DNA of 64,000 bases from Candida dubliniensis CD36 (Eukaryota; Ascomycota; Pichiomycetes; Serinales; Debaryomycetaceae). Numbering within the stretch: the first letter of the stretch is position 1; every line of letters begins with the position of its first letter. The stretch lies in assembly GCF_000026945.1 (NCBI RefSeq), contig NC_012861.1, positions 248,001 to 312,000 of the forward strand, in the 5' to 3' direction. Below are positions 9,974 to 19,500 of the stretch, in pieces. The notes below the pieces were generated by a model, which did not search any database, was not told the origin of the DNA, and saw only the letters and a program-made list of their open reading frames with translations. A program made the translations under genes and the position numbers.

Positions 9974-11575
9974 TCAATTGGAATGGCCCATAAATTCTGA
10001 CATTGTAAAATCTCCTTTGTTCAAACAACTCTGACATAGTTTCTGATTAGTAGGTTCATTAACATTTCTTGGATTACCATGACAGCATTGACATTTTTCT
10101 ATTGGAGTCTCCAGATCTAGCGTATTTGATGATTTTTCATTATTCTCCTCTTTCTTCAATTGATCAGTTATAATTACTACCAACTTCCTAATTTCTTCTG
10201 GATCCATCTTCATATATTTCGTTGACTGGGTAGATCGTTCACTAGGAGGCCTATCGGTCCAATGATCTCTTTCCACACGAGGCAACTCAAAAGTATTTGG
10301 TCGATCATTTGAATGCAGTGACTGATTGTAACCGTTTGTATTGGGTGTTGAAGAGCTATAAATGTTAGCTGCTGCTGCTGCTGCTGGTCGTGGTGCTGGT
10401 TGACTATTTGAAGGAATATAAGCAGCAGATTGAGAAGGAGGCATGGTATTATTTGAAAAATTGTTTGGTTGAGAGTACATCTCTGAATTGATATGCTGCT
10501 TGGAAGATGGTGCACTTTTGCTATTAGCCAGCATTTCTTCAACAATCCTCTTGATGAATTCTTCTAAAAACTCTGAAACAATCCGTGGTGCATCTTTTGA
10601 ACTGTCAAAATTGGGCAGAGATGTCTTATCTTCACTTGGTTTGTCTTTTTCAATAGCTGCAATTGGTTCCAGCATTTTATTTTGATCTATCATCATTTCA
10701 GATAGTTTTCTCAATATATCGACTAATTCCTCATTAGTTGAAATATTATCTGCCGTTGGCTTATCTCCACCTACTTCTGTTCTCTGACTCTTAACATTAA
10801 CATGGTTTTTCTGACAATGTAGATATAAGTCGTAATATTTCTTCAATTTATCTCTAGTTAGGTTGAAGTCCTTGACCAATTCATCCCTTTCACTTCTCAA
10901 TGTGTTATTCATTCTTTGTAGCTTATTCTTCTCCAACTGTAGGTCCTCGTTAGAATATTCTTTAGTTTTCAATTTTGAGTTTTCTAAAGTCAAATGATTA
11001 TTTTCATGAGAAAGTGAACGATTCTTCTTAGCCAATTTATCATTTTCAAAAGACATTGACGTAAGTTGATCTTGTAATTCGTCTCGTTCTTTAGTTAAAT
11101 ACTCTATTTTATTTTGTAAATTTTCCAATTTCAAATTTTGTTCTTGTTTTAATCTTTTGATTTCATATTTTAATGATCGGACATTTTCATCTTCCTGATA
11201 CTTTTTAGGACTATTTGGACCTGATCGTAATTGATTGATATGATCAGTGTAATTCTTTGTTGGTGAAGATGCCAATTTCTTGGGCAGCAAAGTAGGTTTT
11301 TGTGGGATTGATGATGAAAATTTTGAAGGTTGTTGTGGTGGTGGTGGTTGCTGTTGGCGCTTTCTTTTAATTGGCGTTAAATCATGCTCTGAATCACTGA
11401 CATTTTGATCATACTTGTCGTCAAATATAGTGAATTTTTTCATCTTTATCAGGTCGTCATCCATAGCATAGACTATATCTGTTAAATCTGAAGTTTTAGA
11501 TTTCGGTTTGGGTTTTATTTCTGGTGATTGTTCAAGAGTAAAACTTTTAATTATATCTTCAGTTGAGTCTTCCAT
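9974..11575 (-). CDS. Coiled-coil protein, possible spindle pole body component
   Basis: A 533-residue protein I do not recognise with certainty. Residues about 1-120 are basic and disordered with a poly-Pro/Gln run. Residues about 125-245 form a strong coiled coil of the LxxEN/LxxK type. Two short predicted helices follow (near VDILRKLSEMM and EEIRKLVVIITDQLKK). The C-terminus has two Cys pairs, CQCC (about 495) and CQSC (about 520), that could bind zinc. The overall plan (basic N-terminus, one parallel coil, second short helix, small Cys motif near the end) resembles fungal spindle-pole proteins such as Spc42 or Ppc89. That is inference from architecture, not a sequence match. An ACGCGT box 221 bp upstream of the ATG would fit a gene expressed at G1/S. 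It is divergent from APT1. Confidence 0.6.
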   Translation of the reverse strand: MEDSTEDIIKSFTLEQSPEIKPKPKSKTSDLTDIVYAMDDDLIKMKKFTIFDDKYDQNVSDSEHDLTPIKRKRQQQPPPPQQPSKFSSSIPQKPTLLPKKLASSPTKNYTDHINQLRSGPNSPKKYQEDENVRSLKYEIKRLKQEQNLKLENLQNKIEYLTKERDELQDQLTSMSFENDKLAKKNRSLSHENNHLTLENSKLKTKEYSNEDLQLEKNKLQRMNNTLRSERDELVKDFNLTRDKLKKYYDLYLHCQKNHVNVKSQRTEVGGDKPTADNISTNEELVDILRKLSEMMIDQNKMLEPIAAIEKDKPSEDKTSLPNFDSSKDAPRIVSEFLEEFIKRIVEEMLANSKSAPSSKQHINSEMYSQPNNFSNNTMPPSQSAAYIPSNSQPAPRPAAAAAANIYSSSTPNTNGYNQSLHSNDRPNTFELPRVERDHWTDRPPSERSTQSTKYMKMDPEEIRKLVVIITDQLKKEENNEKSSNTLDLETPIEKCQCCHGNPRNVNEPTNQKLCQSCLNKGDFTMSEFMGHSN

Positions 11576-11795
11576 GGAGTTGTGCAGATGTGTAGATGAA
11601 ATGGTGGGTTTCTTTTCTTAATTAAAATCAATTGGTCCAACGTGAATATGTTTTCGTAAATTACCGTTTCCTAGCAGATGTATATGTTGTTACAATTGAC
11701 GCTATCGATGATACTGTTCAAAATGTTTTAAGTTTGTTTTGATGATGTTCTTGGTTTTTTTTTTTTTCTCCAAACACAGAAATATTTACTTGTAC

Positions 11796-11801
11796 ACGCG
11801 T
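11796..11801. promoter_or_regulatory. MCB element (ACGCGT) upstream of the coiled-coil gene
   Basis: ACGCGT lies in the 498-bp divergent region between the coiled-coil gene (ATG at 11575) and APT1 (ATG at 12074), closer to the former. Its position suits an MBF-type G1/S element for the coiled-coil gene. The region also has T and A tracts (11756-11767, 12015-12029) and otherwise no gene. Confidence 0.4.
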
Positions 11802-12073
11802 TATTTTTTTTTTTGGCTTTTCGAGTCAAAGTTAATGTCGTACATGGCTTGAACAAATGTCTCATGAAATCAGAAAATAACATTTTGCGACTTTTGTAAC
11901 CTCTGTCCACAGTTAAACCACATGCGTCTTCTCACCAACACTCGTGCACTGGCGATGCAATTCCGTGCGAAGAAACATATTAGCCATAGTTCTGTCAATC
12001 GAAGATGACTTGCAAAAAAAAAAAAAAAATCTTCCATTAAAACCACTTCCTAACTGGTTATAGTACATAAATA

Positions 12074-12640
12074 ATGTCTGATAGAGTTTTAGAAATCAAT
12101 GCCTTGGCCAAAGAATTAAAGGCCAACTTGAAACAATTCCCTAATTTTCCAAAAGAAGGAATCTTGTTTGAAGATTTCTTACCAATTTTCACCAAACCTG
12201 ACTTGTTTAATAAGTTGGTCAAAGCTTTCAAATTACACGTTGGTGAACAAAAAATTGATTATGTCATTGGATTGGAGAGTAGAGGGTTTTTATTTGGTCC
12301 AACTTTAGCTTTAGCTTTGAATGCCGGATTTGTTCCAGTTAGAAAACCAGGTAAATTACCAGGTCCAACTTTTAAAGTTGAATTCCAAAAAGAATACGGT
12401 TCAGATGAATTTGAAATCCAACAAGATGTGATTCCTAAAGGTGCAAAAGTTTTAATTGTTGATGATATTTTAGCTACTGGTGGAAGTGCATTTGGTGCTG
12501 GTGAATTGGCTAAGAAAACAGGAGCAGAAATTGTTGAATACTTGTTTGTCATGGAATTGGATTTCTTAAAAGGTAGAGATAAGTTAGATGCCCCAGTGTA
12601 TACTTTATTTGGTGGACAAGAAGAAAAATTTACTGAATAA
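12074..12640 (+). CDS. APT1: Adenine phosphoribosyltransferase
   Basis: A 188-residue type I phosphoribosyltransferase that converts adenine and PRPP to AMP and pyrophosphate in purine salvage in the cytosol. The PRPP-binding loop is clear at about residues 126-138 (VLIVDDILATGGS). Upstream are the FxFGPTLALAL-like and RKPGKLPG segments of the flexible-loop region. Length matches yeast Apt1 (187 aa). The start is supported by the first ATG and by alignment of the early F-P-x-F-P-x-x-G-I segment typical of APRTs. It is divergent from the coiled-coil gene and convergent with the dynein light chain gene. No anomaly seen. Confidence 0.96.
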   Translation: MSDRVLEINALAKELKANLKQFPNFPKEGILFEDFLPIFTKPDLFNKLVKAFKLHVGEQKIDYVIGLESRGFLFGPTLALALNAGFVPVRKPGKLPGPTFKVEFQKEYGSDEFEIQQDVIPKGAKVLIVDDILATGGSAFGAGELAKKTGAEIVEYLFVMELDFLKGRDKLDAPVYTLFGGQEEKFTE

Positions 12641-12764
12641 ATCACAGGAATAGCAACAAACGATACCAATAATATATATTAATATAGAGATCTAAAATAA
12701 TCATTATTCTTTTTCTTTTTTTAATTTTGGACTTTGCTTCAAATATCATTTCCCCATTTTTTCT

Positions 12765-13138
12765 TTAACCACTTTTGAAAATTAAAAATGCCATATCACC
12801 AACATAGAAATATATAAAATAACCTTGTTCATGAGTGACATAACTTCCAAACGATTTACCAACAATTACATGCCATGTAGGACCATAAAGTTGATCCAAT
12901 TCTTTCTTCAAAAATGCTGCTATATCTTTTTCAATCTTATAGGTGGCAAGTGCCTGGGATGATAATTCAAATATTTTAGTTTGAATCTCTTCTGCCAAAT
13001 CAGATGCTTTCAATATAGCTATAGATCAATCGTGTGTGGTAACACACATTCATGTTAGTATTAATCCTAGATATAACCTGATTGGTGAAAAAAAAAAGTT
13101 GAAAAGAACTACGTACGGACACTGGTTTCTTCAGACAT
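12765..13138 (-). CDS. DYN2: Dynein light chain LC8 (two exons)
   Basis: The gene is split. Exon 1 is 13138-13117 (ATG TCT GAA GAA ACC AGT GTC C) and exon 2 is 13018-12765. Splicing rebuilds a Pro codon across the junction, giving a 91-residue protein starting MSEETSVPILKASDL. This lines up with S. cerevisiae Dyn2, whose N-terminus also has the P-I-V-K-A-S-D run. The body contains the LC8 signature ([19 protein letters not shown]) and ends in [16 protein letters not shown]8 is a small dimer that holds together partner chains in cytoplasmic dynein and the nuclear pore. Without the intron the ORF would start at an internal ATA/TTG and lack an ATG, so the split model is well supported. It is convergent with APT1. 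Confidence 0.93.
13019..13116 (-). other. Spliceosomal intron of DYN2
   Basis: A 98-nt intron with donor GTACGT (13116-13111), branch point TACTAAC (plus-strand GTTAGTA, 13054-13060) and acceptor TAG ending at 13019. Removal restores frame and a family-consistent N-terminus. The donor differs by one base from the commonest GTATGT. Confidence 0.92.
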
Positions 13139-13760
13139 GGTGTTGAATTGCAATAAGATGGATATCAGGGAAGATTAGATAAGATCAAGCTGACAATTGA
13201 CAGGTAGGTTTTTTTATTTATTATTATTTTTTTTTTTGTTCGTATTCTATGTTCGCTGTGGAGTAAAATAGTGAGCATTTTACACGACAATTCTAGCAGA
13301 AATCTTCTGACGTTGTCAACGATGAGCAGTGAAAAATTTTCACCAGAAAACTTTTCTTTGATACTTTTTCTTTTTAGAAATGGGAGGTTTAAGAGGTCAG
13401 TTTGGAACATTCTACGTTAAAGATTGCAGCTGATAGGATTAGAACATATTATCAGTGTCTATATTTAATTACTGAGTAGTTTTATTCTGTTTAATAAACT
13501 TTCTTTTTATATTTATAATATTTTGTATTGTATCTTTGTACTACGTGCATTAATACCTACATCTATTGTTAGATATATTGCTATTGCGGATCCTGCGACT
13601 TCCCAACACTGTTTCGCATACCTACGCAGGCGAACATTCTATCACTCATTTTTTTTTTTTTTTTGGTCAATGGCGAGTGGTACATGAACGGTGATTTATA
13701 CTTGTGGTTCAACACTTTACATTACGATACAAAACACGAAAAACAATCTACTGAAACTAA
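13139..13760. other. Intergenic region, no gene seen
   Basis: This 622-bp gap lies between the start of DYN2 and the 3' end of the HD-domain gene. An 81-codon minus-strand frame at 13165-13410 has an ATG, but its composition is typical of AT-rich noise and it has no recognisable motif. A T16-type tract lies near 13651-13665. Nothing else is supported. Confidence 0.6.
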
Positions 13761-14450
13761 TCATAATTTCTCATATCTCAAGGTATTTGCTAAAACGTTA
13801 TCTCTGAATTCATCTACCCCTAATGCACTTGTATGACCCCATGGTTTCAATTCATTTTCCTTATCAATAGCAGCAGCAAAACAATTCAACCATTCCTGTC
13901 TTGAATATTTCTTATTGATTGCACTTAATGTATCTTCATGGATCAAATGAGAATTCCATCCAACATTGTCCAAGATAGTACTGATTTGTAAAATCAACCC
14001 TAAAGTGGTAATGTAGCCTGATTTCCCTATATCTTGATGTCTAACAATAGCTTCACAGACAGCATCAGCATAATTTTTATTCCCTTTGGTCTGTTCCAAA
14101 ATCAAGTCTCGTGATAATATTCCACCCCAAGTCTCAAATGACATTTTGGTGGCATGCATGTTTTCATGAGTTGTCCCAATGTCATGTAACAAGCTAGTGA
14201 CAAAAACAATTTCGGGATCAAGAGTCCAGTCGGCAAATTGATCCTTAATTATAGCCATACTGTAGAAATATACCCGAAGAGAATGATTAAATGTTTCGTT
14301 CGGTAATCTTTGTTTAGAATAATCATAAACAAACTTAGCTAATGGTGAACCAAGTGGCAATTCAGTATTGAGCTGAATTGAAGGTTCTTTAGGATTTGGA
14401 ATGGCTTGTTGAACATCTCTAGAGACTTTTGTGAATCCGTATTCTGACAT
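13761..14450 (-). CDS. HD-domain hydrolase, cyanamide hydratase/Ddi2-like
   Basis: A 229-residue HD-superfamily protein. Metal-binding residues expected for the fold are visible: His56 (HSLRV), His89-Asp90 (LLHDIG), and a later His138 (IVRHQD), with SFETWGG between. The whole layout, including the start LPLGSPLAKFVYDYSK and the ILDNVGWN segment, fits the fungal cyanamide hydratase family, which includes S. cerevisiae Ddi2/Ddi3 (225 aa). Those convert cyanamide to urea and are induced by DNA-damaging agents. The substrate in this organism is not shown by sequence. The first ATG is used. A 318-bp AT-rich gap without a gene separates it from the next gene. Confidence 0.85.
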   Translation of the reverse strand: MSEYGFTKVSRDVQQAIPNPKEPSIQLNTELPLGSPLAKFVYDYSKQRLPNETFNHSLRVYFYSMAIIKDQFADWTLDPEIVFVTSLLHDIGTTHENMHATKMSFETWGGILSRDLILEQTKGNKNYADAVCEAIVRHQDIGKSGYITTLGLILQISTILDNVGWNSHLIHEDTLSAINKKYSRQEWLNCFAAAIDKENELKPWGHTSALGVDEFRDNVLANTLRYEKL

Positions 14451-14768
14451 AATGAGTCGTTACCTAGCAAAAAAAAAAAGGATCAAATGTATATAATCAT
14501 TAAACAGGTTTTCTTGTAACTATAAATACGTAGCTAAAAAAGAAAACAGGGAGGTAGACAAAAAAATTAAAGCTTGCTATAACTAACGGAATTATCTTAC
14601 CCCACTGATTCTTTTTTTTTTTTTATAGGGGACATCTATCCGGTTTTTTCATTACATGAACTCGGATATTACACAAAATCCGTTGTTTTCCACATTTCTC
14701 CATTATTTCTGGGTGCATGTGGATTATCCGGTCCGCAATTTATTTAGCTGGTTCTGCAAGGGTAATAT

Positions 14769-15875
14769 TTACTGACTCAATGCATTCAAATCAACTAATA
14801 CTTTTGTAGCAAAAATGGTGTTCCTATCGTAAAACACCTTATGAATATGGTTTGTTTCATCAAGGGTGATATGCATTATCTCCTTTAAATACATGTAGTC
14901 AAGAACAATAAGACTCTGTTTGTTTTTCCCCATCAACTTTTGTATTAAGTTGTCTGTTAACAGATAAGAATTATCAATTTTCAAATATTTCAAACTGGGA
15001 AACTGATTAAAATATTGGAGATTGGGATGCAAGGAATTGAATAATGATAAAGTTATCCCGCCATGGTAGAACACCACATCCATGGCTCTGAAGACAAACA
15101 CCGGGTGTAGTTTGTGAATATTAAGATATTCAAGGGTGGACTTACTATGATAGATCAAAGTAGCTAATATATTACAAACTTGATTCATGGGAGAGTTTAC
15201 ATGGGCCTCAGGAACATTCTCATCTATGGCCATCCAGGAATACAAAGGGGATTTGGAAATCAAAATACTTCTGAAAAAAGGATAATAATACTCGGTCAAA
15301 CTCAATGGAGCCAGTGTCTCAAAAATCAAAACCTTTAATTTAAACAATGGTATTTTATCTAAATGCATTTTATGACGAGTAGGATTGACATGAGTAAGCA
15401 AGTTTATTTTCAAAATGGAAACACATTCTGGTAACCTATTCACTTTCATTAACATGTCCAAGGAGTTAGCTGTCAAGCAAACTTTATAGAGGTTTGAAAA
15501 TTGATAAACAGAATTAAGAATGGCCCCTTGGTGACGTTTAGTCGTTGTAAATTTTGGAGTTAGGAACCATTCGAGACATTTAACCTCGTTAGAAAGCTTG
15601 CTTTCCTTAAGAAATCTCATTGTAGCAAGGTTGATTGCTTTATTGTATTTGCGTAGACTAATCATAACGGGTTCAAATGTATACAATAAAAAAACATATC
15701 TATAGTACATCTCTTTGCAGGTGACTATAAAATGGTAGATATGTTTTAGTTGACCATTAATAGAATAATTCATTCTCAAGATTTTAGCAATTAATTCATG
15801 AGGAAGCACTAATATTGACTGTTCCGTAAGACCTAATGGATCCAATTGCAAAAAGCTTTTAGTATTAAACATCAT
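14769..15875 (-). CDS. F-box-like protein of unknown function
   Basis: A 368-residue protein with no family I can name firmly. Residues about 22-60 read ILVLPHELIAKIL...IYHFIVTCKEMYYRYV, resembling an F-box (LPxEL...IL, then a C/W-K-x-hydrophobic stretch), the module that binds Skp1 in SCF ubiquitin ligases. The remainder has irregular leucine-rich segments (SLKYLKIDNSYLLTDNLIQKL) as in LRR-type substrate-binding regions. Many such fast-evolving F-box/LRR genes exist in Candida. The role and substrate are unknown. It is divergent from MED13 across a 646-bp gap. Confidence 0.6.
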   Translation of the reverse strand: MMFNTKSFLQLDPLGLTEQSILVLPHELIAKILRMNYSINGQLKHIYHFIVTCKEMYYRYVFLLYTFEPVMISLRKYNKAINLATMRFLKESKLSNEVKCLEWFLTPKFTTTKRHQGAILNSVYQFSNLYKVCLTANSLDMLMKVNRLPECVSILKINLLTHVNPTRHKMHLDKIPLFKLKVLIFETLAPLSLTEYYYPFFRSILISKSPLYSWMAIDENVPEAHVNSPMNQVCNILATLIYHSKSTLEYLNIHKLHPVFVFRAMDVVFYHGGITLSLFNSLHPNLQYFNQFPSLKYLKIDNSYLLTDNLIQKLMGKNKQSLIVLDYMYLKEIMHITLDETNHIHKVFYDRNTIFATKVLVDLNALSQ

Positions 15876-16521
15876 TTGTAAGCAATGTGTGGTTTATACA
15901 CCGTGTTTTCAATTATTTTTGTAGAACATGAACACTTTTCGTTAAAGTGTTGCAAAAAAAAAAAAAAAAAAAAAAAAATAGTGGAGAGGAAGAAATAGAA
16001 GAAACACGAAAGAAAATCAGACAGCACAGTATTAAAAATGTTGATAGTTATTTCTTGGAGGCCGATACTACTGGTATATGTAAGTGTTTTGTTTAAAAGA
16101 ATTTATGTGTCTCTTCTTTAATTTGTATTTGAATGCTTAAGACTCTGTTGAATAATTGTCCCATCCTATTTCGCCCTCTTTATTTTTTCTATTTTTTTGA
16201 TCATAAATGTGTACAAATATATGTCAATAAAATTGACCAATTGTCAGTTATATAATTGGTTTTAAATACTATAGTTCAATCGAGGCTAAGTTCACTTTGG
16301 TAGAATCAAGGAAAAAACTGTAATGATAACTCCACTGATTGTAATAGGCTATGTTGCTTTACAAAGAAATCAACAGAGCACGGGAATTTCTCATATTCAC
16401 ACTACTTTACCAAATCTTTTTCAACCTCGAGGGAATCTCTCATTCAACTGTCTATTTTCTTTCAGCCACTGCAATCTCCCAATACAACTAGAACTCAAGT
16501 AAAAACTTCGATAGAAACATC
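15876..16521. other. Divergent promoter with a 25-bp poly-A tract
   Basis: This region separates the F-box-like gene (minus) from MED13 (plus). It holds an unbroken A25 run at 15954-15978, a rigid nucleosome-excluding type of tract, close to the F-box-like gene's ATG. A 27-codon ATG frame at 16038 is not convincing as a gene. No other feature is seen. Confidence 0.65.
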
Positions 16522-19500
16522 ATGGTAGGAGCAAACGCTTCATCAATATCTACTCAATACTATAAATTGGCCCATTTGGGTTCAATAAATTATACTATAT
16601 ATACTTCATCAGATAATAATGATCAAGCATTACTAGAGTTGGAATTGACAATCCGACACAAATGGCCACAAATACTAGTGACTTACTATAACAAGAGCTT
16701 GTATTATTTTGTATTCGGTCATAACCAGGCCAATTCTGAAATGATCGATTTAAGCAATGAATTCCCACAATTATCTACAAAATATACTGATACTGTAAAT
16801 GTCGATCAATTCCCCAATCCTCACAAGACTACTAAAGGCGATGATAATTTGGCCATGGCAAGTTTGAGTTTTCTAAAAGCAACAAAAAAGATGATATTAT
16901 ACAACTTGTCCTTATGTGGTGCAATTAAGTTATTTGGTAATTACTGTGTCACCACAACGGGCAATTCGGTATATTCCATTCTTTGCATTGATCCAATATT
17001 ATTTCAAAATGGTGATTTGATAGTTTCTTGTGTGGAAAAGCCTTTCACGCAATTATTCAGCTCGTCTATTGCATATCCAAGAAATCTTGCAATTGACACT
17101 AATTTTGTCATTTATTTGATTCCCAGTGGTATCAGATGTCACTTGTTTGATCCAACGAGTTTGAGGAATAACTTAATTGAAAAGCCACAAATTGAAAACG
17201 GGAAGCTATTAGAGTTGTTAAAAATTACAACTGGAGTTCAGTGCGATGAGTCCACTTTATGGGTAAAACTCATACCGAACCTCAAACATTTGAACAACCA
17301 AACCTCGACAATCGGGAAATTTATTCATTCAGTTGATAATAAGAAATTCATTTTATGGCCCTGGGATTTGTGTTTACTACAAATCGGAAAGTATGAAGCC
17401 ACCATACACGAGGAAGGCTTTATCGAATCAGCAGAATTGAATAACCCCCTACACTTGATTTCCAGCTTTCTTGACTTCCGCATAACACATAATTCTCAAT
17501 TGAAACACCAGGTAGACAATCTATTGGATCACCAGCAAGGAGAAGCAGTTAATGTATCTTTAAGTGCTGGTAGCGTACAAGCCACTGGGGCAAGCTCTAT
17601 TGGAAATGTGCCTGACATCTCAAAAGATGTAGACACTGTTGGTTTGAACACAACTACTCCTATAGAAACAGATCTATTCAATTTACAAGACACCGAAGAG
17701 TTTTTTAAAAGTGATAATATTCAAATGGATATTGAAAGTCAGATTCATAAAACGGAAACCGAAAATGAAAATGACATGGAAATTGACGATCTATTTGGTG
17801 GTGATGAGAGCGAAGATAACGATGATTTGGAAGAAGTTGACGGTGAAAAAGAAAAACTCACACCTTCAAATATTACTGTTGAGAGAAATGGTGAAAATGA
17901 TAATGCTTTGGAAGAGGAGTTTGTTTCTAAGCCAACACCATCTAAGGAAAATGCAAATCTCGACTCTAAGATAGCACCACCAGATTCAATCAACGAAGAT
18001 ATTGTCCCCGGCAAAGAGGATATAAAACCAAAAGAAGTAAGACCATCATATATTGATATTTTAAAAGATAAAATGACAATTGAAAAAATTGATAGCAGTC
18101 CCGATTATAAAGATCCTGGAGCCCCTCTTCCCATTATCCCGACTCCATTAGTTCTGTCAACTATTTCGCAATCGGCTGCAACAAGTAATCCACCGTCAGT
18201 CGGGTCAGGATTAGGGCCAGGAGGTGAGGCGCTACATGAGGGTAACAATGCATATGTGCAGTCTTCACAGATTCTGCAATTACCTCAACAGAAATCTGCA
18301 TTTTCGCCAATTTTATTTAATCCTATTATAAAAAGTGATATAGACACCAAGTACGGAAAAGGGGGTAAATTTTATGTTGCAAAAGACAGTACTAGTAATG
18401 GAAATTTTGAAGGAAAGAATAGATCACTCAGAGCAACTAGTGTAAGTGGAATGGAGATTCCATTTTCTAGTGAGGACAAGAAAAGGCTACAACACGAATT
18501 GGAATTACTAGATTCTTCTACCACAAGTGAGAATGACGAAGGAGGAGACAATGATGACGATGGTAATGATTATGAAAATGACAAGGGGGACGACGACTAC
18601 GAAGAGGAGGAAGAGGAGGAAGAGGAAGAGGAAAGCGATGAAGATGAAGAATCAGATATTGGCAAATCTACACCTTTAAAGCTCAACACACAAAACGATT
18701 CATTGCCACCTCAGCAAAGCAATTACAACCCTATTAATACTAACGATCTGGGATCCAATACAAGCAATAACAACACTGATAAACAGGGTTTTGAAAATAC
18801 AGAAGGATTTGGCACGCCTTTCCCCAATCAAGTATCCAAATATTCCATGAAGCCAGAGTCACCATTTGCTGGTAATGACATGCAAAGCTCAGTGTCTCCC
18901 ATGTATTTCGATACATCACAAAGCCACCAGTCACCACAATTGCAACCATCTGCTGGAACTTTAGAAGTTTTGAAAACCAGTTCTTTGGAGTCGCCCTCTA
19001 AAATTAGTGAATCCTCAAATTACTTGCCCCTAATATTAAGAAGCATTAATGTTGCCACCATTCCAAGTCTGTATTTGATGAACAACCTAATAAGCAGCAA
19101 ATTGTTGCCTTCGTTTACCATAAGTGACGACGCCTTAGAGAATGATCTAGATATAACCAAAAGCAATGAAATGATTGTCAAGTTGGGGTTTTTGAAGGAA
19201 TTTCTTGATTTCATGTCTCCGAATATTATTTTTGATTTAGGGTTGATGACAACCGATGAATCTGATTATTATATAAATGGTGCAGATGACTTGTCTTTGG
19301 GTCTGAACACAGGGTTATCTTCAGATTGGATCTTGAATAACTTATCAAAAGTATTTCCTTGCACATACCCAATGAAGTTGATTGAACTCCTTTATGATTT
19401 TAAAAGCTTAGAGTTGGAAGATCAACTAGATAATCAGTTGAATTTTTTGAATGAGATTGCAAACGAAGAAGACTTCGGTGGTCCAAAAGCATTATATCGA

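Noticed and set aside
13165..13410. 81-codon minus-strand ORF beside DYN2
   Set aside because: AT-rich noise composition, no motif, and located in the promoter of DYN2.
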